Assembly: GCF_002741035.1 (NCBI RefSeq)
Contig: NZ_CP016808.1
Span: 1,178,001-1,242,000, forward strand
Source: Paenibacillus sp. BIHB 4019
Lineage (GTDB): Bacteria; Bacillota; Bacilli; Paenibacillales; Paenibacillaceae
Reading direction: 5' to 3'
DNA length: 64,000 nt
Position numbers and translations under genes: made by a program. Numbering within the stretch: the stretch's first letter is position 1; each line of letters opens with the position of its first letter. Shown here piece after piece: positions 51,892-59,968 of this stretch. Below the pieces are notes generated by a model. That model was given only the letters and a program-made list of their open reading frames with translations. It ran no database searches and was not told where the DNA came from.

Positions 51892-52689
51892 GTGAAGGAT
51901 AACCGCTTAACAAATAGATTCGCACATGATGCTGCACTAGAAAAACATCCCGCAGCTCCCGCTGTAAAAGGCATTTTTTTCGATGTAGATGATACGCTGT
52001 ATGACCATTTGCCCCCATTCACTAAAGCGGTACAAGACGTGCTTCAGCTTGGCGAAGCCTTCCCCTACGAAGCAGCCTATCGCCGCATGCGGCATTACAG
52101 CGATGTGCTGTCTGAGCAAATGGGCGGCGCTGGCGCACTGGAGGCTGGGGCGGTGACGGAGCTGATGCGGACGCGCCGCTTCCAGCTGGCGCTAGGCGAG
52201 TTCGATGTAGCGCTCACGAACGAGCAGGCCGCAGCAATACAGGCTGCCTACATTGGCTGCCAATATGACATCATAATGTTTCCGGGGGCAAAAGCCATGC
52301 TTGAGCGGCTTGTAAAAGCCGGGTATATCGTTGGCCTCATTACTAACGGAGCTGGCGCTCATCAGCGCCGCAAAATCGAAGCGATGGATATCGACGATCT
52401 GATTCCGCGTGGCCGTCAGTTCATTTCCGGCGAAGTCGGCTGGGACAAGCCCGACCCGCGGATTTTCAAGCTGGTGAATGAGCGTACAGGCACGCTGCCC
52501 GAGAATAGCATCTACATTGGCGACTCTTGGAATAATGATGTAGTAGGCGCCCTGCAGGCGGGCTGGACCTCCATTTGGTTCAACCACCGCCAGGTGCAGC
52601 CGTTAACGGAGCACGCCCCTGCCTATATAATGTCTGGCTATGCGGATTTGCAGGAGCAGCTGGTGAAAATGGGCGTTTTGCCTGAATAA
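51892..52689 (+). CDS. HAD-superfamily hydrolase (subfamily IA, YjjG-like)
   Basis: A 265-residue hydrolase. Motif I is FFDVDDTLYD near residue 28, motif II LITNGAG, motif III the lysine of WDKPDPRIF, and motif IV YIGDSWNND near 215. A helical cap lies between I and II. I choose GTG 51892, eight bases after GGGAGAG; the frame open from 51760 overlaps the sulfotransferase gene. It probably shares the transcript with cysC. It might remove the 3'-phosphate product of sulfation, but pAp phosphatases are usually of other folds, so this is speculation. Confidence 0.83.
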   Translation: MKDNRLTNRFAHDAALEKHPAAPAVKGIFFDVDDTLYDHLPPFTKAVQDVLQLGEAFPYEAAYRRMRHYSDVLSEQMGGAGALEAGAVTELMRTRRFQLALGEFDVALTNEQAAAIQAAYIGCQYDIIMFPGAKAMLERLVKAGYIVGLITNGAGAHQRRKIEAMDIDDLIPRGRQFISGEVGWDKPDPRIFKLVNERTGTLPENSIYIGDSWNNDVVGALQAGWTSIWFNHRQVQPLTEHAPAYIMSGYADLQEQLVKMGVLPE

Positions 52690-52728
52690 CTATACAGACA
52701 ATTCAAGACTGGTAGACAAGGAGCCGTG

Positions 52729-52746
52729 ATGAAACGATATGGATAG
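52729..52746 (+). CDS. Possible five-residue leader reading frame
   Basis: ATG AAA CGA TAT GGA TAG, with AAGGAG five bases upstream. Its stop lies just past the ATG of the AraC gene (52739), whose own spacing to that site is long (15 bases). Coupled translation is possible; chance is not excluded. Confidence 0.25.
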   Translation: MKRYG

Positions 52747-53737
52747 CTCCCTCTATGAACCGTTTCACAGCTACTCTAACGGTTATTTAAACATGCTGCG
52801 GCCATCGGGAGCTCCTGACTTTGACCCAACTGCCGACTATATGAAGCTGCCTGAGCAAATGGGAAGCGGTTTTCTGATGCGGACCAAGCTGCGTCCAGGG
52901 ATGGAGCTCATAGTGGCAGACTGCCGCTTGCACTCCGATCAGAAGCTTCGTTTCCACTCAACTATTCCTGCTGTCGAGCTAAGCTTTTGGCTTAACGGCA
53001 GCAGCAGCATTATGATGACGGGCCAGCAATTGTACATCAACAGCTGCTCTTCACAGCTCTCCTTTAACCGCCAAATGGATGCTCAAATGCAGTGTCAAGG
53101 CGGCAACCCGATACTCGCTTGCGAGATTCGGCTTGCGGAGCCCTTATTTATGCAATTGGCGGAATCCTTCGGCGGTGCCTCGGAGCTGGATTTCAAGCGA
53201 TTGCTCTCGACCAAGCCTATGCGCCTATTCCAAGAGAGTATGAATATTCAAGATCAGCTTCATGCCCGCGAGCTGTTATACTGCCCTTATGTTCCAGCAA
53301 TGCGCAAAATGTTCTTGGAAGGAAAAGCGCTGGAGCTGCTTGCCAGCTATATGCAGCGGCATTTATTTGAAGGGGGCAACGCCGCCCTTCGCCGCACAAA
53401 CCGGCTGGATCGGACAGACTTGGACAGCCTGCATGCAGCTGCCGAGCTATTGGTCCACCGAATGGACGATCCCCCTGCCCTTCCCGAGCTTGCCCGCTTG
53501 GTTGGCCTAAGCGAGTTCAAGCTCAAATATGGTTTCCGGGAACTGTACGATACGACCGTCTTTGGCTATTTGCGCGAAAAAAGGATGGAAAGGGCGCTCC
53601 TGCTGCTGCGGCTTGAGAAGGTTAGCGTCTACGAAGCCGCAATTGCTACTGGCTACTCCAACCCCAGTCATTTCGCCGCTGTATTTCGCGAAAAATTCGG
53701 CATAAACCCTGGCAAATGGAAAATGCAGCGAGAATAG
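52739..53737 (+). CDS. AraC-family regulator, PchR-like
   Basis: A 332-residue activator, paralogue of the regulator at 38329. The N-domain has LPEQMGSGFLMRTKLRPGMEL near residue 38-58. The C-terminal AraC domain has LPELARLVGLSEFKLKYGFRELYD and VYEAAIATGYSNPSHFAAVFREKFG. PchR/YbtA-type proteins sense ferri-siderophore and activate uptake genes. It lies directly upstream of, and on the same strand as, the Fur-boxed ECF transporter, with its own terminator between, so control of that transporter is likely. Confidence 0.86.
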   Translation: MDSSLYEPFHSYSNGYLNMLRPSGAPDFDPTADYMKLPEQMGSGFLMRTKLRPGMELIVADCRLHSDQKLRFHSTIPAVELSFWLNGSSSIMMTGQQLYINSCSSQLSFNRQMDAQMQCQGGNPILACEIRLAEPLFMQLAESFGGASELDFKRLLSTKPMRLFQESMNIQDQLHARELLYCPYVPAMRKMFLEGKALELLASYMQRHLFEGGNAALRRTNRLDRTDLDSLHAAAELLVHRMDDPPALPELARLVGLSEFKLKYGFRELYDTTVFGYLREKRMERALLLLRLEKVSVYEAAIATGYSNPSHFAAVFREKFGINPGKWKMQRE

Positions 53738-53747
53738 CGGTTTAAAT

Positions 53748-53787
53748 AAAAAAGCAGCTTGGCCTTCATGCTCAAGCTGCTTTTTTT
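53748..53787 (+). terminator. Terminator between AraC gene and ECF operon
   Basis: AAGCAGCTTG (52 to 61 of 537xx) with CAAGCTGCTT, 11-base loop, followed by TTTTTTT. Confidence 0.85.
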
Positions 53788-53859
53788 ACGCCTATTAATG
53801 AACTGCGCCCGCGTTTGGCTGAAAACCGCCGGATTTTGGCGGACTTTTCTCCCCTCAAA

Positions 53860-53874
53860 TGATAATCTTTCTCA
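53860..53874. promoter_or_regulatory. Fur-like box before ECF transporter operon
   Basis: TGATAATCTTTCTCA matches the 7-1-7 Fur box at 12 of 14 defined positions, 30 bases upstream of the S-component start. It follows the same TGATAAT-N-TTCTCA pattern as two other boxes here. Confidence 0.6.
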
Positions 53875-53904
53875 TAGAAACAATTATCTATTGGAGGCTG
53901 AACA

Positions 53905-54504
53905 ATGAATCACTCTACTACTGCACAACCGATCAACAAAGGATTTTCGAAAAGAAGGAAAGGCGCTTTGAAAACCAAGGATATTCTCGTAGCTGGCATG
54001 ATTGCCGTCGTATTCGCTTTTGTCCAAATCGGGATGACCTATGCTTTTATGGCAACAACGGCATCCATTGGCCCCGTCTATGCCCGGCTTTTAAATGGTT
54101 TTTGGTTTATGTCCGGCTTCATGGCCTTATCTATTATCCGCAAACCGGGCGTTGGGTTCGTCTCTCAAGCTATTGCAGGCCTTGTCATGATTCCATTAAC
54201 GCCATTTGGCATGATGATATTGTTCGGCACCTTAATTAACGGCTTGCTTACGGAGCTTATCTTCCTCATTACCCGCTATCGCCGCTACTCAACGCCCGTT
54301 TTCGCAATTGGCATGAGCGTTATTAGCCTAATCTATACGTTGCTGGAATACGGCCCTTCCGGCTATGGCGGTTTGTCCCTCGCTGTCCAGACAGGTATTT
54401 TGGGAGCAAGCATGGTTAGTGGAATTCTATGCGGATGGCTTTGCAGAAAGCTCACCGTAGCATTGTTAAAAACCGGACTGCTGTCTGGATATACGGACAA
54501 TTAA
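53905..54504 (+). CDS. ECF transporter S component (YkoE-like)
   Basis: A 199-residue membrane protein with five or six helices that should bind the substrate of the energy-coupling-factor importer. Features shared with YkoE of the thiamine-precursor transporter YkoEDC, from memory, are GFWFMSGFMALSIIRKPG and the C-terminal KTGLLSGY. TTGGAGG is seven bases before the ATG. In YkoEDC systems a thiamine riboswitch or YkoF is expected; neither is present. Instead there is a Fur-like box and a PchR-like regulator. Substrate is therefore more likely iron-related, for example haem or a metallophore (inference). Confidence 0.8.
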   Translation: MNHSTTAQPINKGFSKRRKGALKTKDILVAGMIAVVFAFVQIGMTYAFMATTASIGPVYARLLNGFWFMSGFMALSIIRKPGVGFVSQAIAGLVMIPLTPFGMMILFGTLINGLLTELIFLITRYRRYSTPVFAIGMSVISLIYTLLEYGPSGYGGLSLAVQTGILGASMVSGILCGWLCRKLTVALLKTGLLSGYTDN

Positions 54505-54505
54505 T

Positions 54506-56260
54506 GTGAGTAGTCATAAACATATCGAATACGAGCGCGCTTCCTTCGTTTATCCCGGACATTCACCGTCTGGCGAATCAGGCTTTGATCTGCAAATAAT
54601 GGATGGTGAAACGGTTCTGCTGCTCGGCCCATCGGGTTCAGGCAAAAGCACGCTGGCCTTGTGCCTGTCCGGCCTTATTCCGCATGCGATTGCTGGTGAA
54701 CTGAGTGGGCATATTCGAATTAATGGCGTGGACACGCAGCTTACAGAGCCGGGACAGCTCGCAGAAACAGTAGGCACCGTCTTTCAAGACCCAGAAGCAC
54801 AGGCTATCATGATGACAGTCGAAGACGAAGTAGCCTTTGGCTTGGAAAATCTCGGGGTAGCACCGGAGGAGATGGAAGAGCGTATTACTGAAGCTTTGCG
54901 GCAAACCGGTTTATCTACAAAACGATTAATGGAAATTGACAACCTTTCCGGCGGGCAAAAGCAGCGTCTTGCGCTAGCCTCCGTTCTCGCGATGAAACCA
55001 AGCATTCTCGTGCTTGATGAACCGACGTCCAATTTGGACCCTGTTGGCACGGATGATATATTTCAAATTTTACGGGAGCTAAAGGCGACTCGCCGCCACA
55101 CGATTCTAATTATCGAGCATAAGCTTGATGAATTAGTCGATATAGTTGATCGCGTCGTCGTGATTGACGACCATGGACAGCTCGTTTGCAGCGCTGCGCC
55201 TGAGCTGGTCTTTTACGATTGGGCAGAAGAGCTCAACCGCCTTGGCATTTGGATGCCTAAAGCGGTTGAACTCGCTAAATGCTGGCAAGGCAGCTTGAGC
55301 CTATTGAATAGTCGGCCGCTTACTACCGAGCAGTTGGAAAAGGCCGTACTGGCGACGATCAAGCGCGGGTTGGCTAAGCCAAATGATTTCACTGGCCATC
55401 CTTTATTTTTTAACGGCAATAATACGGCCGAAGGACAACCTGCGGCGATTTCTCAAAATAATAGAGAACAGCAGCTGCTGCTGGAAATTCGGCCTATTCA
55501 GTCTCCTTCGCTCCGCGCAACATGTCTTAAGCCATTAGAGCTGCAAGTTCACAAGGGCGAGTTTTGGGCTATCGTTGGCGAGAACGGTGCCGGCAAAACG
55601 ACGCTTGCCCGCCATCTAATGGGGCTTTCTCCCGTGCGAGCCGGTACGGTTTTCCTTGATGGCCGGGACTGTACCTCGTATTCTGCGCGCGAGCTGGCTT
55701 CAAAAATAGGCTATGTATTTCAAAATCCAGAGCATCAGTTTGTAACTGAACGGGTGCAGGATGAAGTCGCATTTGGCTTGCTCGAGCTAGGTATGACATC
55801 TCTAGGAATTGCTGTGGTTGTTGAACAGCTACTTAGCCGCTTCGGTCTATCTAAATACGCAGATATCCATCCGTTCCGTCTAAGCCACGGGCAGAAAAGA
55901 AGGCTGAGCGTTGCCGTCATGCTGGCCGCCTCACAAGAGCTGCTCATTCTCGATGAACCGACCTTCGGTCAGGATCGTCGCTATGCAGCTGAGCTGATGG
56001 AGATGTTGAAAGAATTGCAGCGAAGCGGAAGAACCATTTTAATGATTACACATGACATGTCCCTCGTCGCTGAATATGCCGAGTTTGCCGCGGTACTGTC
56101 CCAAGGCTCGATTCATTATAGCGGACCCGTTATGGAACTGTTCAGCAACAAGGATACGCTTGCACCATTTGGGCTGAAGCTGCCTCCAGCCGTCGTGCTG
56201 GAGCAACGCTTAGCCAAGCAGATTGGAGGCCCTCCTATATGCAACAAGGAACCTATCTAA
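54506..56260 (+). CDS. ECF transporter energizing ATPase with two fused domains (YkoD-like)
   Basis: A 584-residue protein with two ABC ATPase domains in tandem. Domain 1: Walker A GPSGSGKST (about residue 35), signature LSGGQKQR, Walker B ILVLDEPTSNLDP. Domain 2: Walker A GENGAGKTT (about 358), signature-like LSHGQKRR, Walker B LLILDEPTFGQD. It starts at GTG 54506, one base after the S-component stop, so translation is coupled. It replaces the usual separate EcfA1 and EcfA2. Confidence 0.9.
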   Translation: MSSHKHIEYERASFVYPGHSPSGESGFDLQIMDGETVLLLGPSGSGKSTLALCLSGLIPHAIAGELSGHIRINGVDTQLTEPGQLAETVGTVFQDPEAQAIMMTVEDEVAFGLENLGVAPEEMEERITEALRQTGLSTKRLMEIDNLSGGQKQRLALASVLAMKPSILVLDEPTSNLDPVGTDDIFQILRELKATRRHTILIIEHKLDELVDIVDRVVVIDDHGQLVCSAAPELVFYDWAEELNRLGIWMPKAVELAKCWQGSLSLLNSRPLTTEQLEKAVLATIKRGLAKPNDFTGHPLFFNGNNTAEGQPAAISQNNREQQLLLEIRPIQSPSLRATCLKPLELQVHKGEFWAIVGENGAGKTTLARHLMGLSPVRAGTVFLDGRDCTSYSARELASKIGYVFQNPEHQFVTERVQDEVAFGLLELGMTSLGIAVVVEQLLSRFGLSKYADIHPFRLSHGQKRRLSVAVMLAASQELLILDEPTFGQDRRYAAELMEMLKELQRSGRTILMITHDMSLVAEYAEFAAVLSQGSIHYSGPVMELFSNKDTLAPFGLKLPPAVVLEQRLAKQIGGPPICNKEPI

Positions 56261-57060
56261 CGCACCGGGCGGCGCTTCATCGACTTAACCCGCTTATCAA
56301 GCTGATTGCTGTCGCTCCGGTTATGCTGCTGGCGACGCTCGTCACCGATCCTTGGACTCCTCTTGCGCTGATTATCGCAAACGCGATAATCGTAATGGTA
56401 GGTGGACGAGTATCAGCGATCCGTTATGGAAAAAAATGCATCCCCATGCTGTCTATAGCTTGTGGAACGCTGTTGTTTTATCCAATACTCGCCAGCTCAA
56501 GCCTGACGGCCGGCTCAACTCTCTTAGTCGAGCTTGGCCCGCTGAAACTATATGCAGCTGGCGTTTTGTACGGCGCGGCCACTGCACTGCGGCTTTTTTC
56601 CATCTTTTCTATTACTATGTTATTTGTCATGACGACAGATTCCTCTGACTTTGTTCGCGCTATGATTCAGCAGTGGAAATTAAATGAACGCTTCGGCTAT
56701 GCTGTATTAGCCGTTTTTCGCTTCATTCCCGATCTGCGCCGCGAGCTAGGGGCTGTACAGGCCGCACACCGAGTACGAGGAATGACTGGCGGTACGAGCG
56801 GCACGAAGCTTGCGGAACGTCTGCGACGGTATATGGTACCGCTGCTGGCCTCCGCCATTCGCCGCGCAGAGCGGACGGCTTATGCCATGGATGCGCGCGG
56901 ATTCGGATCTACTAAACAACGTACTTTTTACCGCAAATACGCTTTTTCGAAACAAGATTTATTGTTCCTTGTGTTTTATTGGCTGCTCACTTCCCTTATT
57001 ATGATTGCAATAGACCAAGCAGGCTTGATGGGCGAGCTGTCTTTCCTTAAAATGCAGTAA
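56239..57060 (+). CDS. ECF transporter T component (YkoC-like)
   Basis: A 273-residue transmembrane coupling protein. Several membrane helices are followed by the two coupling-helix motifs of EcfT, seen as AAHRVRGMTG near 175 and AMDARGFGS near 220. GGAGG lies nine bases before the ATG, which overlaps the ATPase gene by 22 bases. Completes an S-AA-T operon. Confidence 0.88.
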   Translation: MQQGTYLTHRAALHRLNPLIKLIAVAPVMLLATLVTDPWTPLALIIANAIIVMVGGRVSAIRYGKKCIPMLSIACGTLLFYPILASSSLTAGSTLLVELGPLKLYAAGVLYGAATALRLFSIFSITMLFVMTTDSSDFVRAMIQQWKLNERFGYAVLAVFRFIPDLRRELGAVQAAHRVRGMTGGTSGTKLAERLRRYMVPLLASAIRRAERTAYAMDARGFGSTKQRTFYRKYAFSKQDLLFLVFYWLLTSLIMIAIDQAGLMGELSFLKMQ

Positions 57061-57107
57061 TTTTCGAGTCTCTGCCCCAACCATTCAGCGCTGCAAAAAA
57101 AGTTTTA

Positions 57108-57150
57108 AAAAAAGCCTCCCCAGCAGTTAAAACTGCCAGGGAGGCTTTTG
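57108..57150. terminator. Bidirectional terminator between ECF operon and DAP dehydrogenase
   Basis: AAAGCCTCCC (57111-57120) with GGGAGGCTTT (57139-57148) and an inner GCAGTT/AACTGC stem. T/A tracts on both sides. Confidence 0.8.
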
Positions 57151-57161
57151 TCATGATTTTA

Positions 57162-58139
57162 TTACAGCAATTCCTTACGCAGCTGTGCTGCGGATTTCGG
57201 CGACAGAAGGCCGAACGGAATATCAAAGACGGTTTTCGCGCCAGCTCCACCTTCTTGAGCAAGCTTGTAGGCTGCTCTCGCATAAGCGACAAGCACGCTT
57301 GCCGTGAACTCAGGGTTGCTGTCCAGCGTAAGACCAAATTCAATAATTTGCGTGCTGTTCGTTCCGGTTTTGCCGCTGCGCAGTACCGTGCCGCCATGCG
57401 GCATTGCGGAATGCTCTGCTTTCAGCGTCGCTTCGTCTACAAAATGCACAACCGTATCATAGTCGGCAAAATAGTTCGGCATATTGCGGATTTCATCGGC
57501 AATCGCTTCTTGATTCGCGCCTTCTTCTGCTACGATATAACATTCTCTAAGATGCTTCTCACGCGTTGTAAGCTCAGGATTTTCCCCGCTTCGTACACGA
57601 TTAACCGCTTCTTCAACGGGAATCGTATATTGCACGCCATTCTTGACGCCATTGACACGGCGAATCGCATCGGAGTGGCCTTGGCTTACCCCTTTGCCCC
57701 AGAACGTGTACTCCTTGCCCTCCGGCAAAATCGCTTCCGCCAGCAGACGGCTAAGAGAGAACAAGCCTGGATCCCAGCCTGTGGAAATGACGCTGATTTT
57801 GCCGCTTGCTTTCGCAGCTGCATCTACCTGCTCAAAATATTCAGGAATGCGGGCATGCGTATCAAAGCTGTCGACGGTGTGGAACAGGCGGGCAAAAGCA
57901 GGACCCTGCTCTGGCAGATCTGTTGCCGAGCCGCCGCACAAAATCATAACGTCAATGTCGCCAGTGAATTTTTCTGCGTCTTCAATGGAATATGCTTTCG
58001 TCTCAGACGGAATAGAATCTGGATTTCTGCGGGTAAAAATAGCATCCAGACGCAGATCCGGACTTTGTTTGATGGCAAGCTCCACGCCGCGGCCCAAGTT
58101 GCCGTAACCTACAATGCCAATGCGAATTTGTTCAGCCAT
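57162..58139 (-). CDS. ddh: meso-Diaminopimelate D-dehydrogenase
   Basis: A 325-residue NADPH enzyme that reductively aminates tetrahydrodipicolinate to meso-DAP in one step, for lysine and peptidoglycan. NADP fold IGIVGYGNLGRGVE near residue 6, CGGSATDLPEQGP near 70, STGWDPGLFSL near 120, and GKGVSQGHSDAIRRV near 150, all typical of Ddh. The start is ATG 58139 with GGTGG eight bases upstream (a GTG at 58151 is in frame). It lies 64 bases downstream of glutamate dehydrogenase. Confidence 0.9.
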   Translation of the reverse strand: MAEQIRIGIVGYGNLGRGVELAIKQSPDLRLDAIFTRRNPDSIPSETKAYSIEDAEKFTGDIDVMILCGGSATDLPEQGPAFARLFHTVDSFDTHARIPEYFEQVDAAAKASGKISVISTGWDPGLFSLSRLLAEAILPEGKEYTFWGKGVSQGHSDAIRRVNGVKNGVQYTIPVEEAVNRVRSGENPELTTREKHLRECYIVAEEGANQEAIADEIRNMPNYFADYDTVVHFVDEATLKAEHSAMPHGGTVLRSGKTGTNSTQIIEFGLTLDSNPEFTASVLVAYARAAYKLAQEGGAGAKTVFDIPFGLLSPKSAAQLRKELL

Positions 58140-58203
58140 GTGTATCGCCACCTTTTAATGATTGTAAAAATGATTGCAAGCCGTTCGGTAATTAAAGGTC
58201 GTT

Positions 58204-59463
58204 CTACACCCAGCCTCTTGCTTCCATAGCTGCAGCAATACGCTTGATGGAAATCATATAAGCCGCTGTACGAAGATCAGTGCTGTGCTCTTTCGCCAAA
58301 TCACGAACAGCCACGTAAGACTGGATCATGTTTGTTTCCAGCTTCTCAAGCACTTCAGCCTCGCTCCAGTAGTAGTTCATCAGGTTTTGTACCCATTCAA
58401 AATAGGATACCGTAACGCCGCCTGCATTTGCAAGGACGTCAGGAATAACAACGATGCCCTTCTGGAACAGAACGCGGTCTGCTTCTGGCGTCGTTGGGCC
58501 ATTAGCTGCTTCAGCGATGATTTTCGCTTGAATGCGGTCTGCATTCGCAGCTGTAATTACATTTTCCAGCGCAGCTGGTACCAGGATGTCAACATCCAGC
58601 TCAAGCAAAGCTTCGTTGGAAATAACGAAGGATTCGCCGTAGTCCAAAATGGATGCATTGTCCTTAAGATCGGAAATTTGATCGATATCCAATCCGTTTG
58701 GATCGTAAATGCCGCCGCGCGAATCGCTGATCGCCACGATTTTGCAGCCTGCTTCGCTAAGCAGACGAGCTGCGATTCTTCCTGCGTTGCCGAAGCCTTG
58801 AATAGCTGCAGTCGCATTTTGTACCGGAAGATGCTTATCTTGGAGCGCCGCCAAAATCGTATAAACACAGCCTTGAGCTGTCGCTTCATTACGACCTTTC
58901 GAGCCGCCGATAATAAGCGGTTTGCCCGTAATGACACCTGGGGAATATCTGCCTTTCATCTTGCTGTACGTGTCCATCATCCAGCCCATAATTTGCGGCG
59001 TCGTATACACGTCTGGTGCAGGAATATCTTTATCCGGTCCAACAAAGTCGGCAATAGCTTCCATAAATGCGCGGCTTACGCGTTCCAGCTCGCCTTTGCT
59101 CATTTTGCGAGGATCACAAATAACGCCGCCTTTGCCGCCGCCGTAAGGCAAGCCAACAACGCCACATTTAAAGCTCATCCACATCGACAATGCTTTAACT
59201 TCATCAAGCGTAACGTCCGGGTGGAAACGAATGCCGCCTTTAGTCGGCCCAATCGCATCATTGTGCTGGGAGCGGTAGCCTTCAAAAACCTGTACAGTAC
59301 CATCATCCATACGAACCGGGAAGTTAACGGACAACACGCGCATCGGATGCTTCAAAATTTGAGTCACATGCTCAGGCAGCTTCAGATGGGCAACCGCCGT
59401 ATCGATTTGCTGCTGGGCAATTTTATAAGGGTTTAATGTTTCTTCTGCAACAACGACTGTCAT
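58204..59463 (-). CDS. Glutamate dehydrogenase
   Basis: A 419-residue enzyme interconverting glutamate and 2-oxoglutarate plus ammonia, of the RocG/GudB length class. IGPTKGGIRFHP near 70, catalytic lysine in PYGGGKGG near 105, PAPDVYT near 145, and dinucleotide fold IQGFGNAGRIAARL near 220. The start is ATG 59463, 12 bases after GAAGGA; the ATG at 59475 overlaps that site. There is no sign of the GudB-type internal repeat that inactivates the enzyme. Likely NAD-dependent and catabolic by family. Confidence 0.92.
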   Translation of the reverse strand: MTVVVAEETLNPYKIAQQQIDTAVAHLKLPEHVTQILKHPMRVLSVNFPVRMDDGTVQVFEGYRSQHNDAIGPTKGGIRFHPDVTLDEVKALSMWMSFKCGVVGLPYGGGKGGVICDPRKMSKGELERVSRAFMEAIADFVGPDKDIPAPDVYTTPQIMGWMMDTYSKMKGRYSPGVITGKPLIIGGSKGRNEATAQGCVYTILAALQDKHLPVQNATAAIQGFGNAGRIAARLLSEAGCKIVAISDSRGGIYDPNGLDIDQISDLKDNASILDYGESFVISNEALLELDVDILVPAALENVITAANADRIQAKIIAEAANGPTTPEADRVLFQKGIVVIPDVLANAGGVTVSYFEWVQNLMNYYWSEAEVLEKLETNMIQSYVAVRDLAKEHSTDLRTAAYMISIKRIAAAMEARGWV

Positions 59464-59864
59464 TTTCGAAATCATTCCTTCACTCTAAATTGGTCTGCTT
59501 GAAAACTGCCGCTTTACCGCGACCGCGCACTATCGAATTGCACCGACAATGAGTTTTTTTCATTTTACCTTTTTCATCTGCATATTAAAAGAATTTTCTT
59601 GATAAAAATGCAAAAAAATATTCAATTCGTCTATTGTCATGTTAGTTTTCTTTAAAAGTTATAAGAAATGACATCTAACATCAATTGATATATAAATCCG
59701 AGAAAATGTGTCAAAACTCCGTTTTAAGCGCAAAAATAAAAAACAAGTCAGGTTTTATGCCATTCTTTTTTTCTTCCTCGGCAAAACAATAGCTTAATTC
59801 GTTGATTCCATGGCATTCTTCATTACGTGAAAAACTATAAAATATAACAAATACATCACTTGAC
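59464..59864. other. AT-rich region upstream of glutamate dehydrogenase
   Basis: About 400 bases with no gene. A possible leftward promoter is TTGCAT (59613-59608), 18 bases, TTTAAT (59589-59584). No cre site or riboswitch was recognised. Confidence 0.3.
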
Positions 59865-59902
59865 TAAAAAAGAAAGGCTGGAAGCTTTATGCATCCAGCC
59901 TT
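59865..59902 (-). terminator. Terminator of the two-component operon
   Basis: AAGGCTGGA (59874-59882) with TCCAGCCTT (59894-59902), 11-base loop, followed leftwards by TTTCTTTTTT. Confidence 0.75.
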
Positions 59903-59968
59903 GCACCATTCCAACCTTTCCCCTAACCGGAAGGAAGCAAAAAGGTCGTTTTCTCCTCTAGAGCTCCT

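Noticed and set aside
53821..53904. Thiamine (TPP) riboswitch expected for a YkoE-type operon
   Set aside because: The leader is too short and no THI-box sequence was seen; a Fur-like box is present instead.
54506..56260. A frameshifted fusion of two ATPase genes
   Set aside because: Both ATPase domains are complete and in frame, as in YkoD; the fusion is the normal form of this family.
57153..58229. A 358-codon frame antisense to diaminopimelate dehydrogenase
   Set aside because: It is the complement of a clear Ddh gene; composition and arginine/phenylalanine content are those of a shadow frame.
58285..59436. A 383-codon frame antisense to glutamate dehydrogenase
   Set aside because: Shadow of a gene with unmistakable GluDH motifs; no start signal of its own.
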